Shown here piece after piece: positions 20,173 through 29,340 of a DNA stretch of 29,413 nt. Positions within the stretch are counted from its first letter, which is position 1, and the number at the start of each line of letters is the position of its first letter. The notes beneath the pieces were generated by a model that was not told where the DNA came from, did not search any database, and saw nothing but the letters and a program-made list of their open reading frames with translations. The position numbers and the translations under genes are program-made. Source of the DNA: a virus; the IMG/VR virus record IMGVR_UViG_3300046000_005294, positions 1 through 29,413 of that record; one strand, written 5' to 3'.

Positions 20173-22268
20173 TCAAGTCAATTAACCTGACCTGCTTCCG
20201 TCGCCACGAGAAGCTGGAAATCAACCTGACGGAAGGCTTGCAGGTCTTCCGAGGTTCCAATGAAGCAGGCAAGACCACTGTGCTGGAAGGCATGGCCTAC
20301 GCCTTGTTTGGTAGCAAGGCACTCCGCAATACGCTGGCCGAGGTCGTGACCTGGGACCACAAAGAAACTGAGCTGAAGGCCGAGGTCGAGCTGGAAGTCG
20401 GTGGCACCACCTACACCTTCAAACGTAGCAAGTCTGGCGCTGAGGCGCTGGTCGCCGGCAAGGTCTTTGCCACTGGCCAGACCGAGGTCAGCGCCCTCGC
20501 CGCCGAGCTGCTGGGTACCGATGCCAACACGGCAGCCCACCTGATGATGGCTGGCCAAGGTGGTCTGCGCGGAGTGCTAAGCGAAGGCCCCAAGGCTACG
20601 TCAGCCCTGATCGAAGGCTTGTCCAACCTCGACCTGATCGAAGAGATCATCGAGAAGGCTCAGACCAACCTGCAGCTTGGCAGCACTGCCATCCTGAATG
20701 ATCGTCTGAAGACTGCCCAAACCACGCTGGCCGCGACAATCAAGCCAGAACCTGTACCTGCCATCGATATGGCCAAGATGCAGACAGGTCTGGACGAAGC
20801 TGCAGCCAAGGTCAAGGTAGAGTCTGAGGCCCACCTGGCGGCCAACAACCTGTACATGGCCGAGACCCTGAAGCGTGAAAAGCTGAAGGCTATCGAAGCT
20901 GAGACGGCCCTGTACGAGACCCAGATCGCAGACACCAACAAGCAGCGTATGGAGGCGCATGCATTGGTCAAACCACTGCCTGATATCGATGTCTGGCAGG
21001 CCGAGCTGGCCTACGCCAATAACATCACTGAAGTACGCCGAGGGTACGACGCTTTCCATAAAGCCCCGGTACCATGCTTCCGCATGGCTGCAGAAGGCTT
21101 TCAACCTTTGCGTAAAAAGATGGACCTGGACCTGGCCGAGGTCAAGGCTGCCATCGCCACCAACAAATCGACCATCGCCGCCCTCACGCCGCAGATCGCA
21201 GCAGATCACAACTGCCCAGCCTGTGGTCAGGACACCAGCCACCTTGAAGCTGTGAAGCAGAAGCAGGCCAAGCTCGTGGCTGATGTATTGGTTGCCAAGG
21301 ATCAGCTGGCCAAGGCTGAAGCCGCCTTGCCTGAAGCACTGGAGAATGTCGAAGAGATCAATCAGATGATTGATGTCAACAACACGCTGGTGAAGATTTC
21401 CGGGGGCTACCAAGGTATCAAGGCTGATCACTCTACCTACCCAGTGACCCTTATCTGGGAGGGTGGTGAGGTCAGCGATGCACTACCTGATGTGGCATTC
21501 ATCACGGGCAAGATCAATGCGATCAAGGCTGAGATCGCCGCAATCAACGCAGCTTTCAGCAAGACTGAGGCGCTGGGTGCCATGGTCATGGGGTTGGAAG
21601 AGAAGCTGAAGCTGGCTCAGGATAAGGTTGTGGTTCTGGGCCTGCTCCCACAGGCTGAGTATGACGTGCTGGCTTTCAACTACGATGCAGCCATCTCGTC
21701 ACTGGCGATGGCCGAGGGCATCTACGCCCTGCTGAAGATCGAGATGGACGTGGCCGTCAGCCAGTATGCCGAGGCATCTGCAGCCTACAGCCAAGCCATG
21801 CTGCTGATCACCAACGCTGAAGAGCAAGTCGCCCAGCTCAATGCAGATATCGAGACAACGGAGTTCAACAACGGCTTGTTGAAGAAGCTCCGCGCCGCAC
21901 GTCCGATCATCGCCAACAAGCTGTGGAGCCTTGTTCTCTCAACCGTCAGCACCCTCTTTACCCAGATGCGCGGTGAGCAGTCTGTCGTCACCAAGGGCAA
22001 GGATGGGTTCATGGTCAATGGGCGCCCGGTGGAATCCCTGAGTGGCAGCACGCAGGACATTCTGGGCCTTGCCATCCGTTGCGCTCTGGTCAAGACCTTC
22101 ATCCCGGCCTGCCCCTTCATCATCCTTGATGAGCCGTCAGCAGCCTGTGATGAAGACCGTAGCGCGGCGCTCGTCGGGTTCATTGCAGCAGCAGGATTTC
22201 AACAGGTAATCATGGTCACCCACTCGGACACGAGCGAGACCCTAGCCACCAATTTAGTACAACTCTAG
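20169..22268 (+). CDS. sbcC: SbcC/Rad50-like ATPase with zinc hook, 699 aa
   Basis: This is the SMC-like ATPase partner of the SbcD-like protein. Walker A GSNEAGKTT is at residues 29-37, the zinc-hook CPAC at 349-352, the ABC signature SLSGSTQDILGL near residues 625-636, and Walker B FIILDEPSAACDED with D654/E655 at the C-terminus, followed by a D-loop/H-switch region. The two long helical arms (about residues 185-330 and 355-590) form the coiled coil. At 699 residues it is shorter than E. coli SbcC (1,048) and near T4 gp46 (560), typical of phage versions. It overlaps sbcD by four bases. It probably tethers and processes DNA ends during phage replication and recombination. Confidence 0.92.
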   Translation: MIKSINLTCFRRHEKLEINLTEGLQVFRGSNEAGKTTVLEGMAYALFGSKALRNTLAEVVTWDHKETELKAEVELEVGGTTYTFKRSKSGAEALVAGKVFATGQTEVSALAAELLGTDANTAAHLMMAGQGGLRGVLSEGPKATSALIEGLSNLDLIEEIIEKAQTNLQLGSTAILNDRLKTAQTTLAATIKPEPVPAIDMAKMQTGLDEAAAKVKVESEAHLAANNLYMAETLKREKLKAIEAETALYETQIADTNKQRMEAHALVKPLPDIDVWQAELAYANNITEVRRGYDAFHKAPVPCFRMAAEGFQPLRKKMDLDLAEVKAAIATNKSTIAALTPQIAADHNCPACGQDTSHLEAVKQKQAKLVADVLVAKDQLAKAEAALPEALENVEEINQMIDVNNTLVKISGGYQGIKADHSTYPVTLIWEGGEVSDALPDVAFITGKINAIKAEIAAINAAFSKTEALGAMVMGLEEKLKLAQDKVVVLGLLPQAEYDVLAFNYDAAISSLAMAEGIYALLKIEMDVAVSQYAEASAAYSQAMLLITNAEEQVAQLNADIETTEFNNGLLKKLRAARPIIANKLWSLVLSTVSTLFTQMRGEQSVVTKGKDGFMVNGRPVESLSGSTQDILGLAIRCALVKTFIPACPFIILDEPSAACDEDRSAALVGFIAAAGFQQVIMVTHSDTSETLATNLVQL

Positions 22269-22277
22269 GAGAATTAA

Positions 22278-22820
22278 ATGTCATTACTTTCACACAGCCA
22301 GTTGGTCGAACTCATTGCCCAAGGCGTTATCGAAGGCGCTCAGTACGAACACATCAACGCGACCAGTATCGATCTGGTCCTGGGCCCGACCATCATGGTT
22401 GAGAAGCGCGAGGCTGGCATCATCGACATGCTCGATAAGAATGCCGGCCATCTCGAAACCATCGTGATGGGTGAGGAAGGCTACGTTGTCCCGCCCGGTG
22501 GTGTCCTGCTGGCCCACTCGGTGGAAATCTTCCACCTGCCCAACAACATCAGCGGCGAGTACAAACTGAAGAGCACCCAAGCCCGTAACTTCTTCAACCA
22601 CCTGAACGCGGGTTGGTGCGATGCCGGCTGGAACGGGTCAGTCCTGACCTTGGAGTTCGTCAATCACATGCAGCTGCACTCGGTGCGGGTCAAGCCGGGG
22701 ATGAAGTGCGGCCAGATCATCTTCTTCAATCACGAGGAAGTCCCGGCTGATCGCTCCTATGCCGCCCGTGGTCAGTACAACGGCGACAAGACAGTGATGA
22801 GCGGGAAGGGTCTGAAATGA
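22278..22820 (+). CDS. dcd: dCTP deaminase (Dcd/dUTPase family), 180 aa
   Basis: This is a trimeric deoxynucleotide hydrolase-fold enzyme most like dCTP deaminase, converting dCTP to dUTP and ammonia. Seen in the sequence are NATSIDLVLG (28-36), KSTQARNFF (98-106, the R/K-S-S/T-x-A-R motif) and NGSVLTLEFVN (119-129), where E126 aligns with the catalytic glutamate of Dcd, and GQIIFF plus QYNGDKTVMSG at the end. The length of 180 is near E. coli Dcd (193). The presence of the TLE motif favours deaminase over plain dUTPase. Bifunctional deaminase-dUTPases look alike at this level and would yield dUMP directly. AGGAG lies at 22267-22271. Its product would feed ThyA two genes downstream. Confidence 0.8.
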   Translation: MSLLSHSQLVELIAQGVIEGAQYEHINATSIDLVLGPTIMVEKREAGIIDMLDKNAGHLETIVMGEEGYVVPPGGVLLAHSVEIFHLPNNISGEYKLKSTQARNFFNHLNAGWCDAGWNGSVLTLEFVNHMQLHSVRVKPGMKCGQIIFFNHEEVPADRSYAARGQYNGDKTVMSGKGLK

Positions 22821-23140
22821 AGAAGATCATAGACATAAAAGTATTTACCCCACCTATTGGCCAGGAGTTCATAGTCACATCCTACCCGGGCCCTGGTATT
22901 TACCACCACCCCTCGACCATGGCCTGGACTTTGATATACCCGATTGGATCAACCTTATGTTGTCTGAACATAGGTGTTGGATATACCTGCCCAATTCCAG
23001 TCACTGACGTACCAGAGCCTGAGCCTACAACTGCCATCCTCAATCAAACAAACGAGGCAAGCGGTATCACCGCCTCTGACCTGCTCAAAGCCATCGCTAT
23101 CTCACAAAACCCACTACTAGCCAAGGAGCTATTGAAATGA
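22817..23140 (+). CDS. hypothetical protein, 107 aa
   Basis: This 107-residue unknown protein has an N-terminal part that is proline- and glycine-rich with beta-like strands ([18 protein letters not shown]) and contains a CC pair ([14 protein letters not shown]). The C-terminal part has an acidic, proline-rich linker (VPEPEPTT) and a helix ([20 protein letters not shown]). It overlaps the dCTP deaminase stop and the thyA start by four bases each, so it is co-translated with both nucleotide enzymes. A link to nucleotide metabolism is suggested by location only. Confidence 0.65.
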   Translation: MKKIIDIKVFTPPIGQEFIVTSYPGPGIYHHPSTMAWTLIYPIGSTLCCLNIGVGYTCPIPVTDVPEPEPTTAILNQTNEASGITASDLLKAIAISQNPLLAKELLK

Positions 23141-23958
23141 AGCAGTATCAAGACTTACTGGCCCAAATCCTGACTACAGGAGTTGATAAAGGTGATCGCA
23201 CAGGAACTGGTACTCGCTCACTATTTGGGCATCAGATGCGGTTTGAGCTATCGGCTGGTTTCCCTATTCTCACTACTAAAAAGCTGCACCTGAAGTCTAT
23301 CATCCATGAACTGCTGTGGTTCCTCAAGGGTTCTACCAACATTAAGTACCTGCAGGAAAACGGCGTCAAAATCTGGGATGAGTGGGCAGATACTGATGGA
23401 GAACTTGGGCCTGTGTATGGTAAGCAATGGCGCAACTACACAGCCAAGACATTTTTGACAAGCGATGGTCATATCGGGTGGGCGAAGCGAGATCAGATAC
23501 TTGAGCTTGTGGGGAATCTTGTAACAGCACCAGATTCTCGCCGCCACATCGTTACTGCATGGAACCCGGCTGAGATAGACGATATGGCCCTACCTCCGTG
23601 CCACTGCCTGTTCCAGTGTTATGTTGCCAACGGTGAGTTGTCACTGCAACTGTACCAGCGCTCAGCCGACACATTCCTTGGTGTTCCATTCAACATTGCA
23701 AGCTATGCGCTGTTGACGATGATGCTTGCGAAGGTTGCAGGACTTAAGCCTGGGGCTTTCATCTGGACTGGTGGTGACTGCCACCTGTATTCCAATCATA
23801 TCGATCAGGCTAAGCGCCAGTTGTCTCGCCAACCGTTCAGTCTCCCGACCATGCTTATTAAGGACCGGGGCCAGGGTATTGACGACTTTGTGTATGAGGA
23901 CTTTGAATTGGTAGGGTATGAGTGCCACTCACACATCAAGGCTGAAGTTGCTGTGTAA
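23137..23958 (+). CDS. thyA: thymidylate synthase, 273 aa
   Basis: This is a ThyA-type thymidylate synthase, making dTMP from dUMP with methylenetetrahydrofolate. The catalytic cysteine is C155 in [10 protein letters not shown]; the dUMP-binding motif [13 protein letters not shown] (residues 174-186) keeps Asn186, the residue that favours dUMP over dCMP, so this is not a dCMP hydroxymethylase. The N-terminal [13 protein letters not shown] and [18 protein letters not shown] motifs are intact. The length is near E. coli ThyA (264). The region reads more AT-rich than the preceding replication genes, which fits separate acquisition. It forms the end of the 18812-23958 unit and provides dTMP for phage DNA. 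Confidence 0.95.
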   Translation: MKQYQDLLAQILTTGVDKGDRTGTGTRSLFGHQMRFELSAGFPILTTKKLHLKSIIHELLWFLKGSTNIKYLQENGVKIWDEWADTDGELGPVYGKQWRNYTAKTFLTSDGHIGWAKRDQILELVGNLVTAPDSRRHIVTAWNPAEIDDMALPPCHCLFQCYVANGELSLQLYQRSADTFLGVPFNIASYALLTMMLAKVAGLKPGAFIWTGGDCHLYSNHIDQAKRQLSRQPFSLPTMLIKDRGQGIDDFVYEDFELVGYECHSHIKAEVAV

Positions 23959-23975
23959 CTAGGTAAAAACGGCTT

Positions 23976-24005
23976 TCAGGGTCGCGCCCAGCTGCGCGAT
24001 CCTGA
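23976..24005. terminator. 12-bp hairpin after thyA, possible terminator or operator
   Basis: TCAGGGTCGCGC (23976-23987) pairs with GCGCGATCCTGA (23994-24005), 12 pairs with one G-U, around loop CCAGCT. It begins 17 bases after the thyA stop. No U-run follows on the plus strand, so intrinsic termination would be weak; it could protect the mRNA 3' end or be a protein-binding palindrome. The rest of 24006-24113 shows no further clear signal. Confidence 0.4.
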
Positions 24006-24113
24006 CCTGGCCCAGATCGTCCTATCAAAAGAGAACCAAATCGATTGCAGCGCAGGGAACAAGGCTTCCTGACGATCGCATTCCATAAGAATAATTAACG
24101 ACAAAGGCATACC

Positions 24114-24296
24114 ATGAAACTCGCCAGAAATACAAAAGAGCGGATCGCACACATCAAAAATGAGGCCAGCTCCCCAAAGTCCCGCTTGATGCAGTTGCTC
24201 AACCAGCTTGAAGAGATGCCAGGAACCAAGGCTATTTGCTCGAAGCTGGAGGATGTCATCGGTAGGCTTGAGCACTGGCAAAACGCCAGGCTCTAA
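24114..24296 (+). CDS. small helical protein, 60 aa, convergent with integrase
   Basis: This 60-residue basic, helical protein (MKLARNTKERIAHIKNEASS, then LMQLLNQLEEMPGTK) is of unknown function. AAAGG at about 24104-24108 is the likely RBS. It ends 4 bases inside the end of the integrase gene, which runs the other way. Size and charge would fit a DNA-binding accessory such as an excisionase-like factor, but there is no clear helix-turn-helix motif, and this is only a location-based idea. Confidence 0.5.
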   Translation: MKLARNTKERIAHIKNEASSPKSRLMQLLNQLEEMPGTKAICSKLEDVIGRLEHWQNARL

Positions 24297-25237
24297 AGAC
24301 GATCAGCAAGTGAGTCGGAAGACTCAGCGTAGTAGCCCATCAATGACTTAAGGTCTCGGTGACCAATCATTTTTGCAAGCTGCATCACATCAAGCTTCCT
24401 GCTCAACCTAGTCACAGCCTCAGACCTTGCATCGTGGAACCGGACATCCTTACAGGGTGTCTTTTTCTTGGCTACGTTAAACCTCACACTACTTAATTGA
24501 GCATCAACAGGGAACACCTTGGTATCGTCCAGCCCACTCCTACTGGCTATGATGGCCCTGGCCTTGGTTGATAGCGGCACCTCCCGCCTGTCTCCATTCT
24601 TAGTCTCAGGGAGTATCACAAACTTCTCCTTAACCCTGTCCCAGGTTAGCCCTGTCATTTCACTTAACCTCAGCCCAGTCTCCAGACTGAGCTGAAACAT
24701 TTGAGAAACTATGCGACCACCTCGGGTGCTTTCAAGGCTCAGGACAATAGTGTCGATCTCGTCCTGGGATATACCCCGTCTCCTTGGAGCAGGCAAGGTT
24801 GGCTTGATCACACCCTGCACCGGGTTGGTCTTCAGCCAGCCCCAGTCCCTTATAGCCTTGGAGAACATGCCAGCCATGATCGCCATCTCCCTCTGAACTG
24901 TACCCGCCGCGACCTTCTGCAATCTTGCATCCCTGTAGGCTGCTATCATCGGCTTTGTGATGTACTCAACAGGCAGGTCAGCAAATACCACGTTACTTAG
25001 GATCGTATCAATCTTGTATGTCTCAGACCTCACCCCTTTGTGATGAGCTATAGTAGGTTTGTAAGCTTCGACCAGCTCCCTGAAAGTATGTGGAACGAGC
25101 TTTGCAGTCCCTTCTTCTTCTCGTTCATTACCCCAGGCTACAGCCTCTTTCTTTAGGTCAAAGGTCTTTGATTCCCTGACACCGTTGATGAGTACAAAGG
25201 CCCTCCACTTATTACCTCTCTTCTGGATAGATGCCAT
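24293..25237 (-). CDS. int: tyrosine-family integrase, 314 aa
   Basis: This is a tyrosine recombinase that would integrate and excise the phage. An N-terminal arm-binding-type domain (IQKRGNKWRAFVLINGVRES, about residues 4-45) and a core-binding domain (about 50-150) precede the catalytic domain. All catalytic residues are present: R190 in TGLRLSEM, K213 in ETKNGDRREV, H268 and R271 in FHDAR, H293 in IGHRD, and nucleophile Y302 in MGYY. The length is normal for a phage integrase. ATG at 25237 is preceded on the minus strand by AGGAA, which lies within one of the repeated blocks at 25237-25258. It runs opposite to the replication genes and the same way as the tail genes. A lifestyle with lysogeny is indicated. 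Confidence 0.93.
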   Translation of the reverse strand: MASIQKRGNKWRAFVLINGVRESKTFDLKKEAVAWGNEREEEGTAKLVPHTFRELVEAYKPTIAHHKGVRSETYKIDTILSNVVFADLPVEYITKPMIAAYRDARLQKVAAGTVQREMAIMAGMFSKAIRDWGWLKTNPVQGVIKPTLPAPRRRGISQDEIDTIVLSLESTRGGRIVSQMFQLSLETGLRLSEMTGLTWDRVKEKFVILPETKNGDRREVPLSTKARAIIASRSGLDDTKVFPVDAQLSSVRFNVAKKKTPCKDVRFHDARSEAVTRLSRKLDVMQLAKMIGHRDLKSLMGYYAESSDSLADRL

Positions 25238-25432
25238 GGTGCAATTCCTGGTGCAGTTAAGTTGACTCTCAGTGTAACTTAAACTTTTTACACTTTGTTA
25301 AACTGATGTAAACACAGGCTTTACGTGACTCAGTACCCTACCAGTAGATGTAACAAGGGCACCTTACGGTGCCCTTGCAAAGGCCCAGTTAGTGGGCCTT
25401 TTGATTGATTATGGTGCAGTTTTGGTGCAATT
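25237..25432. other. noncoding region upstream of int with four TGGTGCARTT repeats, candidate attP region
   Basis: Four copies of TGGTGCA(A/G)TT occur as two direct pairs, at 25237-25246 and 25249-25258 (12-base spacing) and at 25412-25421 and 25423-25432 (11-base spacing). They flank about 150 noncoding bases next to the integrase start. Paired short direct repeats on each side of a core are what integrase arm-binding sites look like in lambda-type attP regions. The interval also holds two terminator hairpins and AT-rich sequence with near-repeats of TTACAC/GTGTAAA. No tRNA-gene segment that would mark the core is seen. The alternative is that the repeats bind a regulator of int. Confidence 0.4.
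25354..25401. terminator. two adjacent terminator hairpins between tail genes and integrase
   Basis: The first hairpin, CAAGGGCACC/GGTGCCCTTG (25354-25363/25368-25377), has a loop that reads GTAA on the minus strand, a stable tetraloop type, with only TT after it. The second, AAAGGCCCA/TGGGCCTTT (25379-25387/25393-25401), is followed on the plus strand by TTGATTGATT and on the minus strand by a short TTTG. Together they would stop leftward tail transcripts before int and rightward transcripts reading out past int. Directionality is not certain. Confidence 0.65.
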
Positions 25433-26078
25433 AGACATCAGCAGTTACTCTGACCACGTTTGTACCATCTGAATAGACTATTGCGCGCTTGCCTGCCCCT
25501 ACGGTAATGCCTGTACCAGTTGGACCTATAAACACAAGTCCAAAGCCACCTGTCGTGCCATTGAACACTGTCCATTGCTGTACAGCCAGCGGAACAACTA
25601 TGTTCCTAGCTACTGACAGTGTTCCAGTGAATTCCAGTATATGGTTACGAGCCTCTGCCATGGTCAAGGTTGTGTTGGCATCAGTCATCGCTTTGGCTAA
25701 CTTACCAGTGTATGGGGTTAGCTGTAGGCGGTAGTCTGTGTAACTAGTAATGGTTGCAGCCCCTGCTACAACTGTATAGAGGGGAATGCTACCGGCTGTA
25801 AAGCCTGTCGTATTCTTACTAACAACACCTGCACGAGTAGTTTCGATATAGTTAGTTGAGGAGGCAGTCAAGGCTATGGCACTGTTTGCTACCTGGGTCA
25901 TCACACCATCTATCAGGATGTTCCCACCGTAGTAACCCCAAGTTAGGCCACTGGTTGTCGATTGCCGACGACCAAACGTAGCTGATGCTGAGACTGCATC
26001 AAACATAGCGTTTGCTGTGATCTCTTTGGAAGATTGACTCTGTGATATCAGGTCAAGATTTGTTGTGCTATTAGCCAT
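25431..26078 (-). CDS. short tail-fibre-like protein, 215 aa
   Basis: This is a 215-residue Ser/Thr/Ala/Gly-rich protein with repetitive beta-type sequence, placed directly after the tail-tip gene. The N-terminal part (SQSQSSKEITANAMFDAVSA) resembles the start of phage fibre and minor tail proteins with a helical attachment segment. The C-terminal end (TGITVGAGKRAIVYSDGTNV) is a pattern common to small phage receptor-binding or fibre tip domains. It probably forms or attaches to the tail tip and may contact the host surface. It begins 2 bases after the tail-tip stop, with a weak GAGGT RBS. No catalytic residues are visible, and a chaperone-type role cannot be excluded. Confidence 0.7.
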   Translation of the reverse strand: MANSTTNLDLISQSQSSKEITANAMFDAVSASATFGRRQSTTSGLTWGYYGGNILIDGVMTQVANSAIALTASSTNYIETTRAGVVSKNTTGFTAGSIPLYTVVAGAATITSYTDYRLQLTPYTGKLAKAMTDANTTLTMAEARNHILEFTGTLSVARNIVVPLAVQQWTVFNGTTGGFGLVFIGPTGTGITVGAGKRAIVYSDGTNVVRVTADV

Positions 26079-26080
26079 GA

Positions 26081-29000
26081 TTACCTCGTGATGGACTGTG
26101 TTAATGGGTACCCTCGGCCAACATTGGCCGATAGTTGATAAACTTTTAGGTAGAGCGTGGCCTGGTTGCTGCCAAAGTCTGTCACCTGATCTGCGCTTGT
26201 GTAGGTGGCGTTTGGAGTGGTAAGCCCAGTGATAGTTCGCTTGAGCGTTACGTAAGTGCCGCTTGAGTAAATCTCAACCTCGTAAGCCTCAGACGCCTCA
26301 CTCAATAACGCATCAACATTATTCAACCACTCCCCACCCACCCTGGTACGGCGCAGCCACTCAAGGCTCCAGTCATTTGTGGAGGGGTGGCGATTACCAT
26401 TTAGATAAACTGGGCTCAGACATTCCAGATTCACGCCTGTGTAAATGAAGGCTCTATTTGTGTCCTCATCAATTGACTGGTCATAGGAGACACCACGGTA
26501 GTCAAGTGACAGCCCGATAGTCCCTACATTCACAGATGAAAATTGTGTTTTGTTGATGTCCAGCAGGTAGATCGAGTCGCCAGTAACATGAAGCCCCATT
26601 GCCCACTCAGTACCAAACCGGCCCCGCAATAGGTCTGTCAGCACATAAGTACCATTGCCTTGCAGCACGCAGTTCTGAGCAGCGATGAGCTCCCACCTGC
26701 CCTCGACACCGTAGGCAAAGTAATTGGAGCCGTTGAGCATCTGGGACTCTGTAACACTGACCAGTGATGCACCACCGGACAAGGCAACCGTCAGCTGGCT
26801 TGACTTGTCTATTAAGCGCGGCTCAGCGGGGGCACCAATATTGCTCAGGGTTGAGCCCATGGCTGATTGTGATGTGAAACCACTCACTACGGCCCAGGTT
26901 TGGCCACCATCCGTACTCTTGAATATGGTTCCACCATTCCACCCACTGACCACCCCTGACATTACAGTTGGGAAGCCAGCCGTATCAAGTGCATCAAGGA
27001 TTGTGGGTATGTTGAGTAGGTCGTAGCTGCTCCGAACAGTCCGCTTCACCACACCCAGTGGGAGGACGCCTGTGTCACTAATGGCCGTGCTTGAGTAAGC
27101 TGCTGCGTTATTAAGCTTGGCCACGCAGTCCATGACACCACTCGACTGGTAGTCGATACTGGTCAAGCGTAATTCGTAGGTGCCAGACTCGGCCTGCACC
27201 GTGATCACGTCTGCCGGCTCAAGCTGCCTAAAGGTCGGCGGCAGGCTGAAGGACACTTCGCTGCGCTCAAGCCAATACATATAGAGCAGCACTTCTGCCT
27301 TCTGTACTGCTTCATTGGCCGTCATGACTATGGACATCTCAATAGCTCGGGTGGCTACTGAGCCAGTATTCAACCGTTCTGCGTACTGCTCACCCATGTC
27401 GTACTCACGGTCATAATCGATATAGCCGATGAGGACATTAGACGGGAGCTGAATAGCCATCTCACGGGACTCAGTAAAACGCTCAACCTCTTTTTCACCT
27501 GAGATTGCGGCACCGAGTTCTGATGATGAAACAGTAGCCATCGTGCTGCTACCACGGCGCTTAAAGCGCAGCTTGTAGCCTGACTGAACAACATCGAATG
27601 GCCAAGCTCCCTGCAGGGTATCAAGGCTGGACCGGATTGCTGCGACTGAGGCAAGCTTGTAGCCACGCACTGGGTCTGTCAGAGATGTTACGTCCAAGTC
27701 TGCATCAAGCAGCGTGCCTGATTTCTTGCACTCAGCAGAAATAATAGAACCTAGTGTTGGGCTAGTACCAACCAGCTTGTTAAGAACCATGCGATATGAT
27801 GGACCGCTGAAGCCAAGGAATAAACCGACGCCTGATGAGTAAGCCATGTCATAGACGTTAAGACCTGACGGAATCGTCACATTAGACCAGGTCAGCCCAT
27901 CGTATGAGACTTTCTGGGTGTTTGTGTTCTGAGCCATATAAAGAGCATCGCAGTACTCAACAGGGCCATAAGCATGTGGCATTGTGTAGGTCTGCCAATT
28001 TATAAAGTCAGAAGTAAGTGCAGCTTGATTTGCTTGGTTGGCCATGAACCACATACCAATATTGGGCATGTAAGCAATGACTCTAGGCCCAGTACCTAAT
28101 GGGTAGGGGTAGGCTATTACTAGGTCAGTACCATTGGCCTCTGGTGAAACTACGGTTACGCCAGCATACCCGTTCTTTACAATAGCAATCACCTTGCCAT
28201 CTGTAGCCCAGCATTTCTGGTCATAACTAGTTGGGTAAGGCAGCGTGGGCCCAGCTCTCCATACCTTGCCATTATCTGATACATAGGTACTACCAGTGTA
28301 TTCACGGGCAAACATCAGGAAAAATGAATTTGTCTTAGCCAACCCCCAGTAGCCGTTACCAGCCCCTGTATTAACTTTAACCCAGGTCAGGCCATTTTCA
28401 GTACGCCACACCCCACCTTGGTAAGCCCAGAAGGCTAGTGTTACGCCACCCTTCGTGGCAATCTCTACACTTGTGCTAGGGCCTGCTGCACCCGCAGCAC
28501 TACGCACAGTCCAGTTAAGCCCATCTGGAGAGGTTGAATAGTTTGATGTATTAGCCACCTGGTTAATCGCAATGAACTGAGTACCATCCCAGACTACCCG
28601 TATTGCTGTACTAATACCCACGTTGGTGTAAGTCATGAGTCTGTTTAAGTCAGACCCTGAGCGCACTACCTCTACCTTGACCTGAGCACTCATCAAAGAG
28701 TTGCTGTACTCGGCCAGAGCCAGGTCGTAGAACACAATGTAAGCCAGACCACGATAGGCGGGTGTATTGGCCACACCCAAGGTTGCCTGCATGCGCGAGT
28801 CAGGGGTCTGAGACTCATCGCCTAAGTAAATACGAAACCCGCTGGAAGCCTGATTACTGGCCTGGATCGTGCCCATGTCGTCAGACCCTGCATCATAGAT
28901 CAGCTTGCCACTGATCCAGATTCTGCGTACTCCAGTGATCGGCCCTTCGCATAAGCCAAGCGCGAATGTGGCCGAGTAAGAGTAGGTTGTGTTCTTGGTC

Positions 29001-29338
29001 TTTCCGCCACCACCTTTACCACCGTGAGATTCAGTGTGGCTGCTTTCCTTCAGTGCATTATTTTCGATCCAGAACACATTCCCCATCACAGCAGCTGACC
29101 CATACACGCGGGGGATAGACGCCCCATAGTTAGCACTTTGCTGAGTCAGGTCATTAAGTCGTGGCCCTACAAGGTGAGGGCCGGGTGGCGGGTCGATCGC
29201 CCCACCCACTGCCATACCGACAGACGCGCCTGATGCCATCGCTGCCGCAACTGCGTACCAGGTCGCACCGCCCGTGAAAAAACCAGCTACCGCGCCAATG
29301 ATTCCGCCGACTATCTGGCCAGTGGTCATTCCACTCAT
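26081..29338 (-). CDS. tail-tip (lambda J-like) protein with inserted beta-propeller-like repeats, 1085 aa
   Basis: This is a large tail-tip attachment protein like those of lambda J and many siphoviruses, at the distal end of the tail and responsible for receptor contact. The N-terminal 50 residues are a glycine/alanine-rich hydrophobic segment (GGIIGAVAGFFTGGATW). A conserved beta-rich part (about 60-230) contains GLCEGPITGVRRIWISGK. Residues about 233-525 then hold at least five S-x-D-G-x-x-W-like units (SPDGLNWT about 271, TENGLTWV about 314, SDNGKVWR about 355, SDFINW about 444, SYDGLTW about 479), the Asp-box pattern of beta-propellers. The tail domain resumes at about 545 (DVTSLTDPVRGYKLA) and includes another Asp-box at about 800 (STDGGQTW). 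The start has AAGGAAG within the 29341-29384 hairpin. Confidence 0.88.
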   Translation of the reverse strand: MSGMTTGQIVGGIIGAVAGFFTGGATWYAVAAAMASGASVGMAVGGAIDPPPGPHLVGPRLNDLTQQSANYGASIPRVYGSAAVMGNVFWIENNALKESSHTESHGGKGGGGKTKNTTYSYSATFALGLCEGPITGVRRIWISGKLIYDAGSDDMGTIQASNQASSGFRIYLGDESQTPDSRMQATLGVANTPAYRGLAYIVFYDLALAEYSNSLMSAQVKVEVVRSGSDLNRLMTYTNVGISTAIRVVWDGTQFIAINQVANTSNYSTSPDGLNWTVRSAAGAAGPSTSVEIATKGGVTLAFWAYQGGVWRTENGLTWVKVNTGAGNGYWGLAKTNSFFLMFAREYTGSTYVSDNGKVWRAGPTLPYPTSYDQKCWATDGKVIAIVKNGYAGVTVVSPEANGTDLVIAYPYPLGTGPRVIAYMPNIGMWFMANQANQAALTSDFINWQTYTMPHAYGPVEYCDALYMAQNTNTQKVSYDGLTWSNVTIPSGLNVYDMAYSSGVGLFLGFSGPSYRMVLNKLVGTSPTLGSIISAECKKSGTLLDADLDVTSLTDPVRGYKLASVAAIRSSLDTLQGAWPFDVVQSGYKLRFKRRGSSTMATVSSSELGAAISGEKEVERFTESREMAIQLPSNVLIGYIDYDREYDMGEQYAERLNTGSVATRAIEMSIVMTANEAVQKAEVLLYMYWLERSEVSFSLPPTFRQLEPADVITVQAESGTYELRLTSIDYQSSGVMDCVAKLNNAAAYSSTAISDTGVLPLGVVKRTVRSSYDLLNIPTILDALDTAGFPTVMSGVVSGWNGGTIFKSTDGGQTWAVVSGFTSQSAMGSTLSNIGAPAEPRLIDKSSQLTVALSGGASLVSVTESQMLNGSNYFAYGVEGRWELIAAQNCVLQGNGTYVLTDLLRGRFGTEWAMGLHVTGDSIYLLDINKTQFSSVNVGTIGLSLDYRGVSYDQSIDEDTNRAFIYTGVNLECLSPVYLNGNRHPSTNDWSLEWLRRTRVGGEWLNNVDALLSEASEAYEVEIYSSGTYVTLKRTITGLTTPNATYTSADQVTDFGSNQATLYLKVYQLSANVGRGYPLTQSITR

Positions 29339-29340
29339 TT

